Positions 14,828-23,612 of a DNA stretch of 64,000 nt are shown in pieces. This stretch comes from Nocardioides sp. Soil797 (GTDB taxonomy: Bacteria; Actinomycetota; Actinomycetes; Propionibacteriales; Nocardioidaceae), in contig LMSR01000018.1 of the NCBI GenBank assembly GCA_001429555.1, positions 389,108 through 453,107 on the forward strand, in the 5' to 3' direction. Each line of letters opens with the position of its first letter. Positions within the stretch are counted from its first letter, which is position 1. Position numbers and translations under genes: made by a program. The notes beneath the pieces are model-generated. The model did no database searches. It was not told the DNA's origin and saw nothing but the letters and a program-made list of their open reading frames with translations.

Positions 14828-16168
14828 TCAGGCGAGACCGGCGGCGCGCAGCATCTCCTCGCGCGCGACGACCTTGACCCGGATCCGGCCGTCGGCCTCG
14901 CCCAGCGCGATCTCGTGGTTGTCGAGGCTCTCCCAGTTGGCGAACTCGACGACGTCCACACCACGCTCGGTGAAGTAGGCGTTGACCGCGGCAGGGTCGC
15001 GCTCGGCGGCCGTCGAGGTGGTGTCCTCCAGGAGGTGCGCGACGGTCTGCGCCGCGTCGCTCTTGGTGTGACCGATCAGGCCGACCGGACCGCGCTTGAT
15101 CCACCCGGTCACGAAGGTGCCTGCCATCGGCTTGCCGTCGAGGTCGAGCACCCGGCCCTCGTCGTTGGGAATGACCGCGGCCCGGTTGTCGAACGGCAGG
15201 TCGGGGATCGGCGTGCTCCGGTAGCCGACCGCACGATAGACCGCCTGGACGTCCCAGTCGGTCACCTCGCCCGTGCCTTCGACCCCGCCGTCGCCGACGA
15301 GGCGGGTGCGCTCGGTGCGGAACGTGCTGACGCCGTCGACCGGGTCTCCGAGGATCTCGACCGGCTGCTCGAGGAAGTGCAGGTGGATGCGGTGCGGCTT
15401 GCCGGTGGGCTCGCGGCCGACCCAGTTCGACAGGGTGTTCATCACCATCTTGGCCTGCTTGTTCTTGGTGATGTGCTCCATGCTGGCGTCGTCGACCTCG
15501 AAGCCCTCGGGGTGCACCACGACGTCGACGTTGGGGGAGTGCGCCAGCTCGCGCAGCTCGAGCGGCGAGAACTTTGCGTACGCCGGCCCACGGCGAGCAA
15601 AGACGTGCACGTCGGTGGCCTGCTTGGCCGCCAGCCCGGCGTACACGTTGGCAGGGATGTCGGTGGTGAGCATCTCGTCGCCGGTCTTGGCGAGCACACG
15701 GGCCACGTCCAGGGCCACGTTGCCGGCCCCAACGACGGCGACGCTGCGGGCCTCCAAGGGCCACTCGCGCGCGACGTCGGGGTGCCCGTCGTACCAGCAC
15801 ACGAAGTCGGCCGCACCGAACGAGCCGGGAAGGTCCTCACCCGGGATGCCGAGGTCACGGTCGGCCATCGCGCCGGTGGCGATCACCACGGCGTCGTAGA
15901 ACTCGCGCAGGTCGTCGAGCTTCACGTCGACGCCGTAGGTCACGTTGCCGAGGAAGCGGACCTCGGGCTTGGCCAGCACCCGTTGCAGCGCCTTGACGAT
16001 CTCCTTGATGCGCGGGTGGTCCGGGGCCACGCCGTAGCGAACCAGCCCGAACGGCGCGGGCAGGCGCTCGAGGATGTCGACAGAGACGTCGGTCTCGGAC
16101 TTGGTCAGCAGGTCAGCGGCGTAGATGCCGGCGGGGCCGCCGCCCACGATGGCTACACGAAGAGTCAT
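14828..16168 (-). CDS. fprA: Ferredoxin/flavodoxin-NADP+ reductase, FprA type
   Basis: 446 residues of the adrenodoxin-reductase-like family: an N-terminal FAD motif GGGPAGIYAA, APFGLVRYGVAPDHP, a second dinucleotide motif VAVVGAGNVALDVARVL, and the C-terminal segment VTGWIKRGPVGLIGHTKSD. It moves electrons between NADPH and ferredoxin, for example to supply cytochromes P450 or iron-sulfur enzymes. Length and motifs match mycobacterial FprA closely. It is divergent from a LysR regulator that may control it through the shared 75-bp region. Confidence 0.95.
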   Translation of the reverse strand: MTLRVAIVGGGPAGIYAADLLTKSETDVSVDILERLPAPFGLVRYGVAPDHPRIKEIVKALQRVLAKPEVRFLGNVTYGVDVKLDDLREFYDAVVIATGAMADRDLGIPGEDLPGSFGAADFVCWYDGHPDVAREWPLEARSVAVVGAGNVALDVARVLAKTGDEMLTTDIPANVYAGLAAKQATDVHVFARRGPAYAKFSPLELRELAHSPNVDVVVHPEGFEVDDASMEHITKNKQAKMVMNTLSNWVGREPTGKPHRIHLHFLEQPVEILGDPVDGVSTFRTERTRLVGDGGVEGTGEVTDWDVQAVYRAVGYRSTPIPDLPFDNRAAVIPNDEGRVLDLDGKPMAGTFVTGWIKRGPVGLIGHTKSDAAQTVAHLLEDTTSTAAERDPAAVNAYFTERGVDVVEFANWESLDNHEIALGEADGRIRVKVVAREEMLRAAGLA

Positions 16169-16213
16169 GTGACCAGTGTGCGGAGAATGCGGGGCCTGCG
16201 GAACGAGAACAGA

Positions 16214-16229
16214 CTTGTGTGGTCACAAG
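16214..16229. promoter_or_regulatory. Inverted repeat, probable LysR operator
   Basis: CTTGTG-TGGT-CACAAG, with a third CTTGTG copy at 16234-16239 overlapping the LysR -10 region (TAGGCT 16231-16236, 7 nt before ATG 16244). The position between divergent fprA and lysR fits autoregulation plus activation of the neighbour. Confidence 0.5.
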
Positions 16230-16243
16230 GTAGGCTTGTGACC

Positions 16244-17167
16244 ATGTTGAGTCCGCACGTCCCCGACCTGCGCGGCCTGGAACTTCTCGTCGTGGTGGCC
16301 CGCACCGGCAGTCTCAGCTCGGCCGCCCACGAGCTCGGCATCAGTCAACAGGCGGCCTCGTCCCGGCTGCGGACCATGGAGTCGGTGGTCGGCGCCTCGC
16401 TGGTTGCGCGGACCCGCAAGGGCTCCGAGCTCACCGCCCACGGCGACCTCGTCGTGCAGTGGGCCAGTCGGGTGATCGACGCCGCCGAGCAACTCGATGC
16501 CGGAGTCGCCGCGTTGCGCCAGGGGCGGCGGGGCCATCTGGCCGTTGCCGCCAGCCTGACCATCGCGGAATACCTGCTGCCCTCGTGGTTGGTCGCCGTA
16601 CGAGCCCGACAGCAGGGGCTCGGCGTGCTCCCGACGGAGTTCACGATGACCGCCACGAACAGTGAGCGGGTGGCCGCCCTGGTGCAGGCCGGTGAGGTCG
16701 ACCTCGGGTTCGTCGAGGGACCGGACACTCCGGACGGGCTGCAGCACCGCCTCGTCGGGATCGACGACCTGGTCGTCGTGGTCGGCCGTGACCACCCGTG
16801 GGCCGCACGCTCGAGCCGCAGGGTGACGGCCGCGACCCTGGCCTCGACCGCCCTGGTCGTGCGTGAGAGCGGCTCCGGCACCCGCACGGTCCTGGAACGC
16901 GCGCTCGCCGGCTTCACCACGGCGCCGCCGGTGCTGGAGCTCTCCAGCACCGCCGCGGTCTGTGCCGCAGTCGCCGCTGGCGCGGGTCCGGCCGCGCTCA
17001 GTGCCCATGCGGTGCGCAACGACGTGGCCAGCGGTCGACTGGTGTCGGTCGCGGTCACGGGACTCGATCTCTCCCGGCGCCTGCACGCGGTGTGGACCGG
17101 AGGGCCGAACGTGCCGGCCGGTCCGGCCCGCGACCTGGTGGAATGGGCGGTCAACTCCGGTCAGTGA
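16244..17167 (+). CDS. LysR-family transcriptional regulator
   Basis: 307 residues. The N-terminal winged helix-turn-helix is clear (LLVVVARTGSLSSAAHELG, SQQAASSRLRTME), followed by a LysR substrate-binding domain with two alpha/beta lobes (about residues 90-300), including the VVVVGRDHPWA and GAGPAALSAHAV segments. ATG 16244 follows the -10 box TAGGCT by 7 nt, so the message is probably leaderless or nearly so. It is divergent from fprA. The ligand is unknown. Confidence 0.9.
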   Translation: MLSPHVPDLRGLELLVVVARTGSLSSAAHELGISQQAASSRLRTMESVVGASLVARTRKGSELTAHGDLVVQWASRVIDAAEQLDAGVAALRQGRRGHLAVAASLTIAEYLLPSWLVAVRARQQGLGVLPTEFTMTATNSERVAALVQAGEVDLGFVEGPDTPDGLQHRLVGIDDLVVVVGRDHPWAARSSRRVTAATLASTALVVRESGSGTRTVLERALAGFTTAPPVLELSSTAAVCAAVAAGAGPAALSAHAVRNDVASGRLVSVAVTGLDLSRRLHAVWTGGPNVPAGPARDLVEWAVNSGQ

Positions 17168-17245
17168 GCGCCCGGGTCCCGCCCGGCTGTCCCGCCGCTC
17201 ACCTCGTTGAGCGCCGGACCCGCCCGGCACAGTAGGGTTCGCGGC

Positions 17246-17926
17246 GTGGGAATCCAGATCACTCCGAGCATCCTCAACGCCGACCTGTCCGACCTTGCCG
17301 GCGAGGTCCGCCGCATCGGAAGCGCTGACTGGGTCCATGTCGACGTCATGGACAACCACTTCGTGCCGAACCTGACCCTCGGGCTTCCGGTCATCGAGTC
17401 ACTGGCGAAGTCGACCCAGCTGCCGATGGACGCTCACCTCATGATCGAGGACCCCGACCGCTGGGCGCCGGCGTACGCCGAAGCAGGCTGCGGCTCGGTG
17501 ACCTTCCACGTGGAGGCGGCGGCCGCACCGGTACGGCTGGCCCGTGAGATTCGTGCCCAGGGGGCGCGGGCGAGCATGGCGCTCAAGCCGGCTACGCCGA
17601 TCGAGCCCTATGAGGACCTGCTCGCGGAGCTCGACATGTTGTTGATCATGACCGTCGAGCCGGGCTTCGGGGGTCAGAAGTTCCTCGATCTCTGCCTGCC
17701 CAAGATTCGCCGGGCGCGGGCGATGATGGACAAGCACGGCGTCGAGACCTGGCTGCAGATCGACGGCGGCGTCTCGCTCGAGACGATCGAGCGTTGCGCC
17801 GAGGCGGGAGCCGACGTGTTCGTCGCCGGCTCCGCGGTCTACTCCGCGGACGACCCCGACGCCATGGTCAACGAGCTGCGGGCCAAGGCGGAAGCAGTCT
17901 CGGCACCGACTCACGTCGGTCACTGA
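17246..17926 (+). CDS. rpe: Ribulose-phosphate 3-epimerase
   Basis: 226 residues, standard length for Rpe. The TIM-barrel metal-binding residues are visible in the motifs VHVDVMDNHFVPNLT, DAHLMIEDP, and MTVEPGFGGQKF, with the phosphate-binding QIDGGVS and VAGSAVY near the end. It interconverts ribulose 5-phosphate and xylulose 5-phosphate in the pentose phosphate pathway. GTG 17246 lies 7 nt after TAGGGT (17233-17238), a leaderless arrangement. Confidence 0.96.
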   Translation: MGIQITPSILNADLSDLAGEVRRIGSADWVHVDVMDNHFVPNLTLGLPVIESLAKSTQLPMDAHLMIEDPDRWAPAYAEAGCGSVTFHVEAAAAPVRLAREIRAQGARASMALKPATPIEPYEDLLAELDMLLIMTVEPGFGGQKFLDLCLPKIRRARAMMDKHGVETWLQIDGGVSLETIERCAEAGADVFVAGSAVYSADDPDAMVNELRAKAEAVSAPTHVGH

Positions 17927-17976
17927 GCCGTCCGGCTCCACGGGCACCGTCACCACCAGCGTGGTGGAATGAGGGC

Positions 17977-18675
17977 ATGGCCCCTCGACGGTCGACCCCA
18001 CGGGACGGTGACGGCGAGGGCGCGCCCGTCGGGCGTCGCGTGGTGCTCGGCCTCCTCGGGCTCGGCGCCCTCGGTGTGGTCACCGGGGAGCGCATCCAGG
18101 GAGGCCTGGGCCGACTGATGGCCCACGATCCGACCGGTCTCACCGCACTGGTTCCGGTGGGGGACAGTTGGCGCTACTACTCCGTCACCGGGTCGGTCGA
18201 CCGCCGGGCCGCATCGTCCTACTCGTTGGCGGTCTCGGGCCTGGTCGACCGCCCCGCCACCTTCTCGTTCGCCGACCTCCAGGACCTGCCGCAGGTCTCG
18301 TTCGACGACACCTTCCACTGCGTGACCGGGTGGAAGGTGCCCGATGTGCCGTGGGGCGGGGTCCGGGTCTCCGAGGTGCTCGACCGGGTCGGAGTTCGTG
18401 ACGACGCCGTCGGCGTCCGCTACCACTCCTTCGACGGCACCTACACCGTGAACATGACCCTGGACCAGGCCCGGGCTGACGACGTCATCGTCGTCCTCTC
18501 CATGTATGACGAGCCGGTCACCCACGAGCACGGTGGCCCGGTGCGCACCTATTCCGGCTCGATGTATGGCTACAAGGCCACCAAGTGGCTCTCCGAGATC
18601 GAAGTGACCTCCGACAACGCCCCGGGCTACTGGGAGCAGCGCGGCTATCCGTTGGACGGGTTCATCGGTGAGTGA
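17977..18675 (+). CDS. Molybdopterin-dependent oxidoreductase (sulfite-oxidase fold)
   Basis: 232 residues. The N-terminus has a twin-arginine-like GRRVVLGLLGLGALG, suggesting Tat export or membrane anchoring. The Mo-pterin domain of the sulfite-oxidase/MsrP family follows, with the molybdenum-ligating cysteine in FHCVTGW and the later SMYGYKATKWLSEIE. It overlaps by 8 nt a gene for a membrane cytochrome b, forming a two-gene system like MsrPQ, in which the haem protein supplies electrons to the molybdoenzyme outside the membrane. The substrate (methionine sulfoxide or another S- or N-oxide) is a guess. Confidence 0.85.
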   Translation: MAPRRSTPRDGDGEGAPVGRRVVLGLLGLGALGVVTGERIQGGLGRLMAHDPTGLTALVPVGDSWRYYSVTGSVDRRAASSYSLAVSGLVDRPATFSFADLQDLPQVSFDDTFHCVTGWKVPDVPWGGVRVSEVLDRVGVRDDAVGVRYHSFDGTYTVNMTLDQARADDVIVVLSMYDEPVTHEHGGPVRTYSGSMYGYKATKWLSEIEVTSDNAPGYWEQRGYPLDGFIGE

Positions 18676-19306
18676 GCCCGGGGACCTCGCGCGGTTCACG
18701 TGGGGCGTCCGCGTGGTGCACTGGGCCTTCGCCCTGTTGATGTTCACCTGCATGGTGACCGCCGTGATCCTCTACAACGGCGCGATCATGCTGGCGCTCG
18801 GACACCGCCACCTGGTCGAGACGATCCACGTCTGGTGCGGCCTGGCCCTTCCGGTGCCCGTCGTCCTCGGCGCCGTGTCGGCCGCGTTCCGCTCCGACGT
18901 ACGACGTCTCAACCGCTTCCGGCCCGACGACTGGAAGTGGTTGCGCAGTCGGACCCGCAGGGACGGCGCCATCCGCGTCGGCAAGTTCAATGCCGGCCAG
19001 AAGGTGAACGCCTGGCTGGTCCTGGGTGCCACGGCCGTGCTCCTGGCCACCGGCACGGTGATGAACTGGACCGGGCTCGTCCGCCTTTCCTGGCGCTCAG
19101 GTGCCACGTTCGTCCATGACTGGTATGCGTTGGCGCTCGGCCTGCTGGTGGTGGGCCACATCTGGTACGCCGTCCGCGACCGTGAGGCGCTCCGCGGGAT
19201 GTGGAGCGGCCGGGTGTCCAACGAGTGGGCGCACGACGAACACCGCGCCTGGGCCGACGAGGACAGGGTGTCCGGTGCCGGGCAAGGTGCGAGCCGCCGA
19301 CGATAG
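18668..19306 (+). CDS. Membrane cytochrome b subunit (b561/formate-dehydrogenase gamma-like)
   Basis: 212 residues with four likely transmembrane helices (about 12-45, 50-75, 110-135, 150-172) and histidines placed for haem ligation (VVHWAF, HLVETIHVW, FVHDWYA, VVGHIWY). The soluble C-terminus is charged. GTG 18668 overlaps the end of the molybdoenzyme gene, so the two are co-translated and probably form one complex. It would carry electrons from quinol to the exported molybdoenzyme. Confidence 0.85.
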   Translation: MSEPGDLARFTWGVRVVHWAFALLMFTCMVTAVILYNGAIMLALGHRHLVETIHVWCGLALPVPVVLGAVSAAFRSDVRRLNRFRPDDWKWLRSRTRRDGAIRVGKFNAGQKVNAWLVLGATAVLLATGTVMNWTGLVRLSWRSGATFVHDWYALALGLLVVGHIWYAVRDREALRGMWSGRVSNEWAHDEHRAWADEDRVSGAGQGASRRR

Positions 19307-19397
19307 GGCGCGATGCAACGCCGATGTTCCAGTGAGCGGGCTCACGCCGTACGAGCCCCGGTCGTGTGGCACGATGAGTGTGTCGAGTTTTCAACTC

Positions 19398-19544
19398 GCG
19401 TGCTCTGGGGTCGGTGAAAATCCGAGCCGGCGGTGACTGGATGAGCTTCTTGTCCAGAAGTCCGCGACCCGGTCACTGCCAGTGACCGGTTGACCAGGTG
19501 AAATTCCTGGACCGACGGTCAAAGTCCGGATGGGAAGTGCACGC
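19398..19544 (+). ncRNA. FMN riboswitch (RFN element)
   Basis: A canonical RFN element leads the riboflavin operon. The closing helix P1 pairs GCGTGC (19398-19403) with GCACGC (19539-19544). Between them are the conserved blocks GGTGAAAATCC, GAGCCGGCGGT, TCCGCGACCC, GGTGAAATTCCTGGACCG and AAAGTCCGGATGGGA. FMN binding is known to shut down expression of riboflavin genes. The element ends 115 nt before ribD. Confidence 0.96.
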
Positions 19545-19659
19545 AGAGGTTGATGCTCTGCGGATTCCCGTCCCGCGAGAAGCCCGCACGAGTTGACCCC
19601 CTGCAGATCGACCCGAAACCAGCCCCGGAGTCCGCGACCGGACCGTGAGGGCGAGCAAG

Positions 19660-20718
19660 GTGACGATCAGCGACTTCTCCGCTGCCGAGCAGCACGCGAT
19701 GCTGCGCGCCCTGGAACTGGCCGCCACGCCCGGCGTCCCGTTGGGTCCGAACCCCCGCGTCGGTTGCGTCATCCTCGGTGCGGACGGTGCCGTGGTGGCA
19801 GAGGGCTTCCACCGCGGAGCGGGCACGCCGCACGCCGAGGCAGCCGCTCTCGCCGAGGTCGCCGGTGACGACGCCCGTGGTGCCACCGCAGTGGTCACCC
19901 TCGAGCCGTGCAACCACACCGGCCGTACGGGTCCGTGTGCGCAGGCGCTGATCTCGGCCGGCGTACGCCGGGTGGTCTTCGCCCAGGCCGACCCGAACCC
20001 GGTGGCTGCCGGGGGAGCGGAGACCCTGCGCGCTGCGGGCATCGAGGTCGAGCAGGGGCTCCTCGAAGCCGAGGCACGACGCCTCAACCGTGCGTGGACC
20101 TTCGCCGTGGAGCACGAGCGACCGTTCGTCACCTGGAAGTTCGCCAGCACCCTCGACGGCCGCAGCGCGGCCGCGGACGGCTCGAGCCGTTGGGTCTCGT
20201 CGCGTCCGTCCCGGCTCGACACGCACCGCCTGCGCGGTGAGTGTGACGTGATGATGGTCGGCTCCAACACGGTCGAGGTCGATGACCCCGAGCTCACCGT
20301 GCGTGACGAGGTCGACGAGCCGCTCGCCCATCAGCCGCTGCGCGTGGTGATGGGCGAGCGTGACCTGCCAGCCGGCAAGCGGGTCTTCAACGACAGGGCA
20401 GAAACCCTGCACCTGCGCACGCGCGATCCGCACGAGGCCATGGCACGGCTATTCGATCTCGGGCGACGGCACGTGTTCCTGGAGGGCGGTCCGACGCTGG
20501 CGGCTGCATTCCTCGTGGCGGGGATGGTCGACGAGGTCGTCACCTACGTCGCACCGATGCTCCTGGGCTCCGGACGCCGGGCCGTGGGTGACCTCGGAAT
20601 CGCGACGATCACCGACGCGTTGCACCTCACGATCGACGACGTCTCCGTGCTCGGCAGCGGCGCCGAGACCAACATCCGCCTGACCATGACCCCGAATCAA
20701 TCGGTGGAGAGGAACTGA
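19660..20718 (+). CDS. ribD: Bifunctional riboflavin deaminase/reductase RibD
   Basis: 352 residues. The N-terminal deaminase has the zinc ligands in HAEAAAL and EPCNHTGRTGPC. The C-terminal reductase (about 150-345) has TWKFASTLDGRSA and LEGGPTLAAAFL. Together they catalyse deamination and side-chain reduction of the pyrimidine intermediate. GTG 19660 is preferred because GAGGGCGAG lies just upstream; GTG 19645 is the alternative. It is the first gene after the FMN riboswitch; ribE begins immediately after. Confidence 0.95.
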   Translation: MTISDFSAAEQHAMLRALELAATPGVPLGPNPRVGCVILGADGAVVAEGFHRGAGTPHAEAAALAEVAGDDARGATAVVTLEPCNHTGRTGPCAQALISAGVRRVVFAQADPNPVAAGGAETLRAAGIEVEQGLLEAEARRLNRAWTFAVEHERPFVTWKFASTLDGRSAAADGSSRWVSSRPSRLDTHRLRGECDVMMVGSNTVEVDDPELTVRDEVDEPLAHQPLRVVMGERDLPAGKRVFNDRAETLHLRTRDPHEAMARLFDLGRRHVFLEGGPTLAAAFLVAGMVDEVVTYVAPMLLGSGRRAVGDLGIATITDALHLTIDDVSVLGSGAETNIRLTMTPNQSVERN

Positions 20719-21399
20719 ATGTTCACCGGAATCATCGAAGAGCTCGGCACCGTCGAGGCGATCGAGCCACAGGGCGACGCGATTCGTCTGTCCATCCGCG
20801 CGGGCATCGTGCTCGAGGGCACCGGGCTGGGCGACTCGATCGCGGTGAACGGCTGCTGCCTGACCGTCACGTCGGTCGAGCCCGACGAAGCGTCTGGACG
20901 CGGTGACGCTGACGAAGGCGTCGCGCACGCCGTCTGGACTGCCGACGTCATGCAGGAGACGCTCGACAAGACCTCGCTGCTGGGCGTCGGACCCGGCGAC
21001 CGGGTCAACCTCGAGCGGGCGGTCACCGTCGAGAAGCGGCTCGGGGGACACATCGTCCAGGGGCATGTCGACGGCGTCGGCACCATCGTCAGCCGCACTC
21101 CCAGCGAGCACTGGGAGCTGGTCGAGATCAGGATGCCCGCAGGCATGGGCCGTTATCTGGTCGACAAGGGCTCGATCACCGTCGACGGCATCTCGCTGAC
21201 GGTCGTGGAGACCCACGACGACACCTTCACGATCAGCCTGATCCCCGAAACCCTTTCCCGCACCACCCTCGGCTTCCGAGCGCCCGGCGACCGGGTCAAC
21301 CTCGAAGCCGACATCATCGCCAAGCACGTCGAGAAGCTGCTGGCCAGTGGCTACGTCAACCAAGGAGACAGCACCAATGGAGGACCCGGGCATGAGTGA
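20719..21399 (+). CDS. ribE: Riboflavin synthase alpha subunit
   Basis: 226 residues beginning MFTGIIEELGTV, the signature of riboflavin synthase. Two homologous lumazine-binding beta barrels are seen (GDSIAVNGCCLTV near residue 45 and KGSITVDGISLTV near 150), each followed by a LxxTTL/KTSLL-type loop. It dismutates two lumazine molecules to riboflavin. It abuts ribD and overlaps the 5' end of ribBA. Confidence 0.97.
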   Translation: MFTGIIEELGTVEAIEPQGDAIRLSIRAGIVLEGTGLGDSIAVNGCCLTVTSVEPDEASGRGDADEGVAHAVWTADVMQETLDKTSLLGVGPGDRVNLERAVTVEKRLGGHIVQGHVDGVGTIVSRTPSEHWELVEIRMPAGMGRYLVDKGSITVDGISLTVVETHDDTFTISLIPETLSRTTLGFRAPGDRVNLEADIIAKHVEKLLASGYVNQGDSTNGGPGHE

Positions 21400-22669
21400 G
21401 GTCTACGACCGCGTTCGGATGGATCGCGTCGAGGACGCCATCGCCGACATCGCCGCTGGCAAGGCCGTCGTCGTGGTCGACGACGAGACCCGTGAGAACG
21501 AGGGCGACATCATCTTCGCGGCCAGCAAGGCCACTCCCGAGCTGATGGCGTTCACGATTCGCCACTCCAGTGGAGTGATCTGCGTGCCGATGCCGGCCGA
21601 GATGCTCGATCGGCTCGAGATCCCCCTGATGACGCCGCACAACAAGGACAAGCTGCGCACGGCGTACACGATCTCGGTCGACGCACGTGACGGTGTCTCG
21701 ACCGGCATCTCCGCGGCCGACCGGGCGCACACCGCCCGGGTGCTGGCCGACTCGGCCACCGAGCCGTGGGAGATCACCCGGCCGGGCCACGTCTTCCCGT
21801 TGCGCTACCGCGAGGGCGGCACCCTGGTCCGTCGCGGGCACACCGAGGCAGCCGTCGACCTGGCCAAGCTGGCCGGGCTGACCCCGGCCGGCGTACTGGT
21901 CGAGGTGGTCAACGACGACGGCACGATGAAGCGTGCCCCCGAGCTGCGTGAGTTCGCCGACGAGCACGGCCTGAAGATGATCTCGATCGAAGACCTGGTC
22001 CGCTACCGCCGGCGCACCGAGGTCCTGGTCGAGCGGGTGGCCGAGACCCGGCTGCCGACCAAGTTCGGAGACTTCACCGCGTTCGGGTACCGGATCACGA
22101 TCGACGACAGCGAGCACATCGCGTTGGTCCACGGTGACATCAGCGGCGACGAGCCGGTCCTCACCCGGGTGCACTCCGAGTGCCTCACCGGTGACGTCTT
22201 CGGCAGCCACCGCTGCGACTGCGGACCGCAGCTCGACGAGGCCCTCCAGGCCGTCGCGGCCGAGGGACGCGGCATCGTGGTCTACCTGCGCGGCCACGAG
22301 GGACGCGGCATCGGCCTGGTTGCCAAGCTGCAGGCCTATCAGCTGCAGGACGGCGGTCGCGACACCGTCGATGCCAACCTCGACCTGGGGCTTCCGGCCG
22401 ATGCGCGCCACTACGGTACGGCGACCCAGATCCTGCGCGACCTGGATGTCGCCACGGTGCGTCTGATGACGAACAACCCCGACAAGGTGAACAACCTGGA
22501 GGAGTTCGGCATCGCCGTGGCCGAGCGGGTGCCGCTGACTCCGCACCCCAACGACCACAACCTCGCCTACCTGATGACCAAGCGCGACCGGATGGGCCAC
22601 CAGCTGCCTGACCTCGAGCCGGCAGTCGACCTCGAGGCCACCCCCGACCTGGAAGGACATGCACGATGA
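21377..22669 (+). CDS. ribBA: Bifunctional DHBP synthase/GTP cyclohydrolase II
   Basis: 430 residues. Residues of about 15-210 are DHBP synthase (VVVDDETRENEGDI and the acidic loop, RPGHVFPLRY, GHTEAAVDL). Residues of about 215-410 are GTP cyclohydrolase II, with zinc ligands in SECLTGDVFGSHRCDCG and the RGHEGRGIGL motif. One protein supplies both starting compounds of riboflavin synthesis. ATG 21377 is placed well after AAGGAG; ATG 21392 is an alternative. It overlaps ribE by 23 nt and ribH by 4 nt. Confidence 0.96.
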   Translation: MEDPGMSEVYDRVRMDRVEDAIADIAAGKAVVVVDDETRENEGDIIFAASKATPELMAFTIRHSSGVICVPMPAEMLDRLEIPLMTPHNKDKLRTAYTISVDARDGVSTGISAADRAHTARVLADSATEPWEITRPGHVFPLRYREGGTLVRRGHTEAAVDLAKLAGLTPAGVLVEVVNDDGTMKRAPELREFADEHGLKMISIEDLVRYRRRTEVLVERVAETRLPTKFGDFTAFGYRITIDDSEHIALVHGDISGDEPVLTRVHSECLTGDVFGSHRCDCGPQLDEALQAVAAEGRGIVVYLRGHEGRGIGLVAKLQAYQLQDGGRDTVDANLDLGLPADARHYGTATQILRDLDVATVRLMTNNPDKVNNLEEFGIAVAERVPLTPHPNDHNLAYLMTKRDRMGHQLPDLEPAVDLEATPDLEGHAR

Positions 22670-23136
22670 GCGGCGCGGGAGCACCCGACCAGCAGGCCAC
22701 TGACTGCCACGACCTGAAGGTCGCGGTGGTGGCCTCGAGCTGGCACCAGGAGGTCATGGACGGCCTGGTCGCCGGAGCCGAGCGCGCGCTCGAGGCGCAC
22801 CAGGTGGTGGACTTCTCGGTGATCCGCGTGCCGGGCGCCTTCGAGCTGCCGGTGGTCGCGAACGCGTTGGCCCCGGCGTACGACGCGGTGATCGCGCTGG
22901 GGGTGGTCATCCGTGGGGGGACGCCCCACTTCGACTACGTCTGCAACGCCGCCACGGACGGCCTGTCCCGGGTGGCGCTCGACCACGGCACGCCCATCGG
23001 CTTCGGGTTGCTCACCTGTGACACCGACGAGCAGGCGCTGGATCGCGCCGGGCTTTCGGGCTCGAGCGAAGACAAGGGGTGGGAGGCAACGGCCGCTGCC
23101 CTGGCCACCGCCCGCATCCTCGCGCAGCACGCCTGA
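22666..23136 (+). CDS. ribH: 6,7-dimethyl-8-ribityllumazine synthase
   Basis: 156 residues, standard length. Substrate-binding segments are visible: VASSWHQEV, VPGAFELPVVA, VIRGGTPHFDYVC and PIGFGLLTCDT. It condenses the DHBP and pyrimidine intermediates, usually as a 60-mer or decamer. It is the last gene of the riboswitch-controlled operon and starts within the ribBA stop. Confidence 0.96.
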   Translation: MSGAGAPDQQATDCHDLKVAVVASSWHQEVMDGLVAGAERALEAHQVVDFSVIRVPGAFELPVVANALAPAYDAVIALGVVIRGGTPHFDYVCNAATDGLSRVALDHGTPIGFGLLTCDTDEQALDRAGLSGSSEDKGWEATAAALATARILAQHA

Positions 23137-23170
23137 CCTCACGTTTCTGGAGCGTGGTCAGGTGCTCGAG

Positions 23171-23250
23171 CGACCACGCGAACATGCACAACGGTGCCTT
23201 CTGGGTGGGAATCGGCTCGATTCGGCTCGTTGTGCATGTTGGTGTGGTCG
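23171..23250. repeat. Large spaced inverted repeat downstream of ribH
   Basis: Arms 23171-23193 and 23228-23250 pair over 7 plus 13 bp (CGACCAC ... AACATGCACAACG and the complement) with three mismatches between, enclosing about 34 nt. It could be the operon terminator, though no T tract follows. Two similar structures occur at 26595-26671 and 42291-42342. Confidence 0.6.
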
Positions 23251-23339
23251 CCGGGCAGGCCGTCACGACGCCAGCCACCGGGGGCCGCACGTGAGACCGG
23301 GGCGGGCCGTGGTCGTCGTACGCCGTAGGCTTGCTGCTC

Positions 23340-23603
23340 GTGAAGACGTTCGAGGACCTCTGGGCCGAGCTCAACGAGAAGGCCCGGACCCGACCCGAGG
23401 GATCCGGCACCGTGCGCGAGCTCGACGCCGGCGTCCATACGATCGGCAAGAAGCTGGTGGAGGAAGCCGCGGAGTCCTGGATGGCTGCCGAGCACGAGGG
23501 CAAGGACGCCACGGCCGAGGAGATCAGTCAGCTGCTGTACCACGCACAGGTGCTGATGATCGCCACCGGTCTGACCCTGGACGACGTCTACGCACACCTC
23601 TGA
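23340..23603 (+). CDS. hisE: Phosphoribosyl-ATP pyrophosphohydrolase
   Basis: 87 residues of the MazG-like HisE family: TFEDLWAELNEKA, then KKLVEEAAESWMAA and EEISQLLYHAQVLMIA, which carry the acidic metal ligands. It performs the second step of histidine synthesis. GTG 23340 lies 8 nt after TAGGCT (23326-23331), a leaderless layout. hisG follows after 9 nt. Confidence 0.95.
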   Translation: MKTFEDLWAELNEKARTRPEGSGTVRELDAGVHTIGKKLVEEAAESWMAAEHEGKDATAEEISQLLYHAQVLMIATGLTLDDVYAHL

Positions 23604-23612
23604 GGAACCGCA

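Noticed and set aside
14729..17167. An 812-residue plus-strand frame ending in the LysR regulator
   Set aside because: The first 500 residues are antisense to fprA; the real gene begins at ATG 16244 behind a -10 box.
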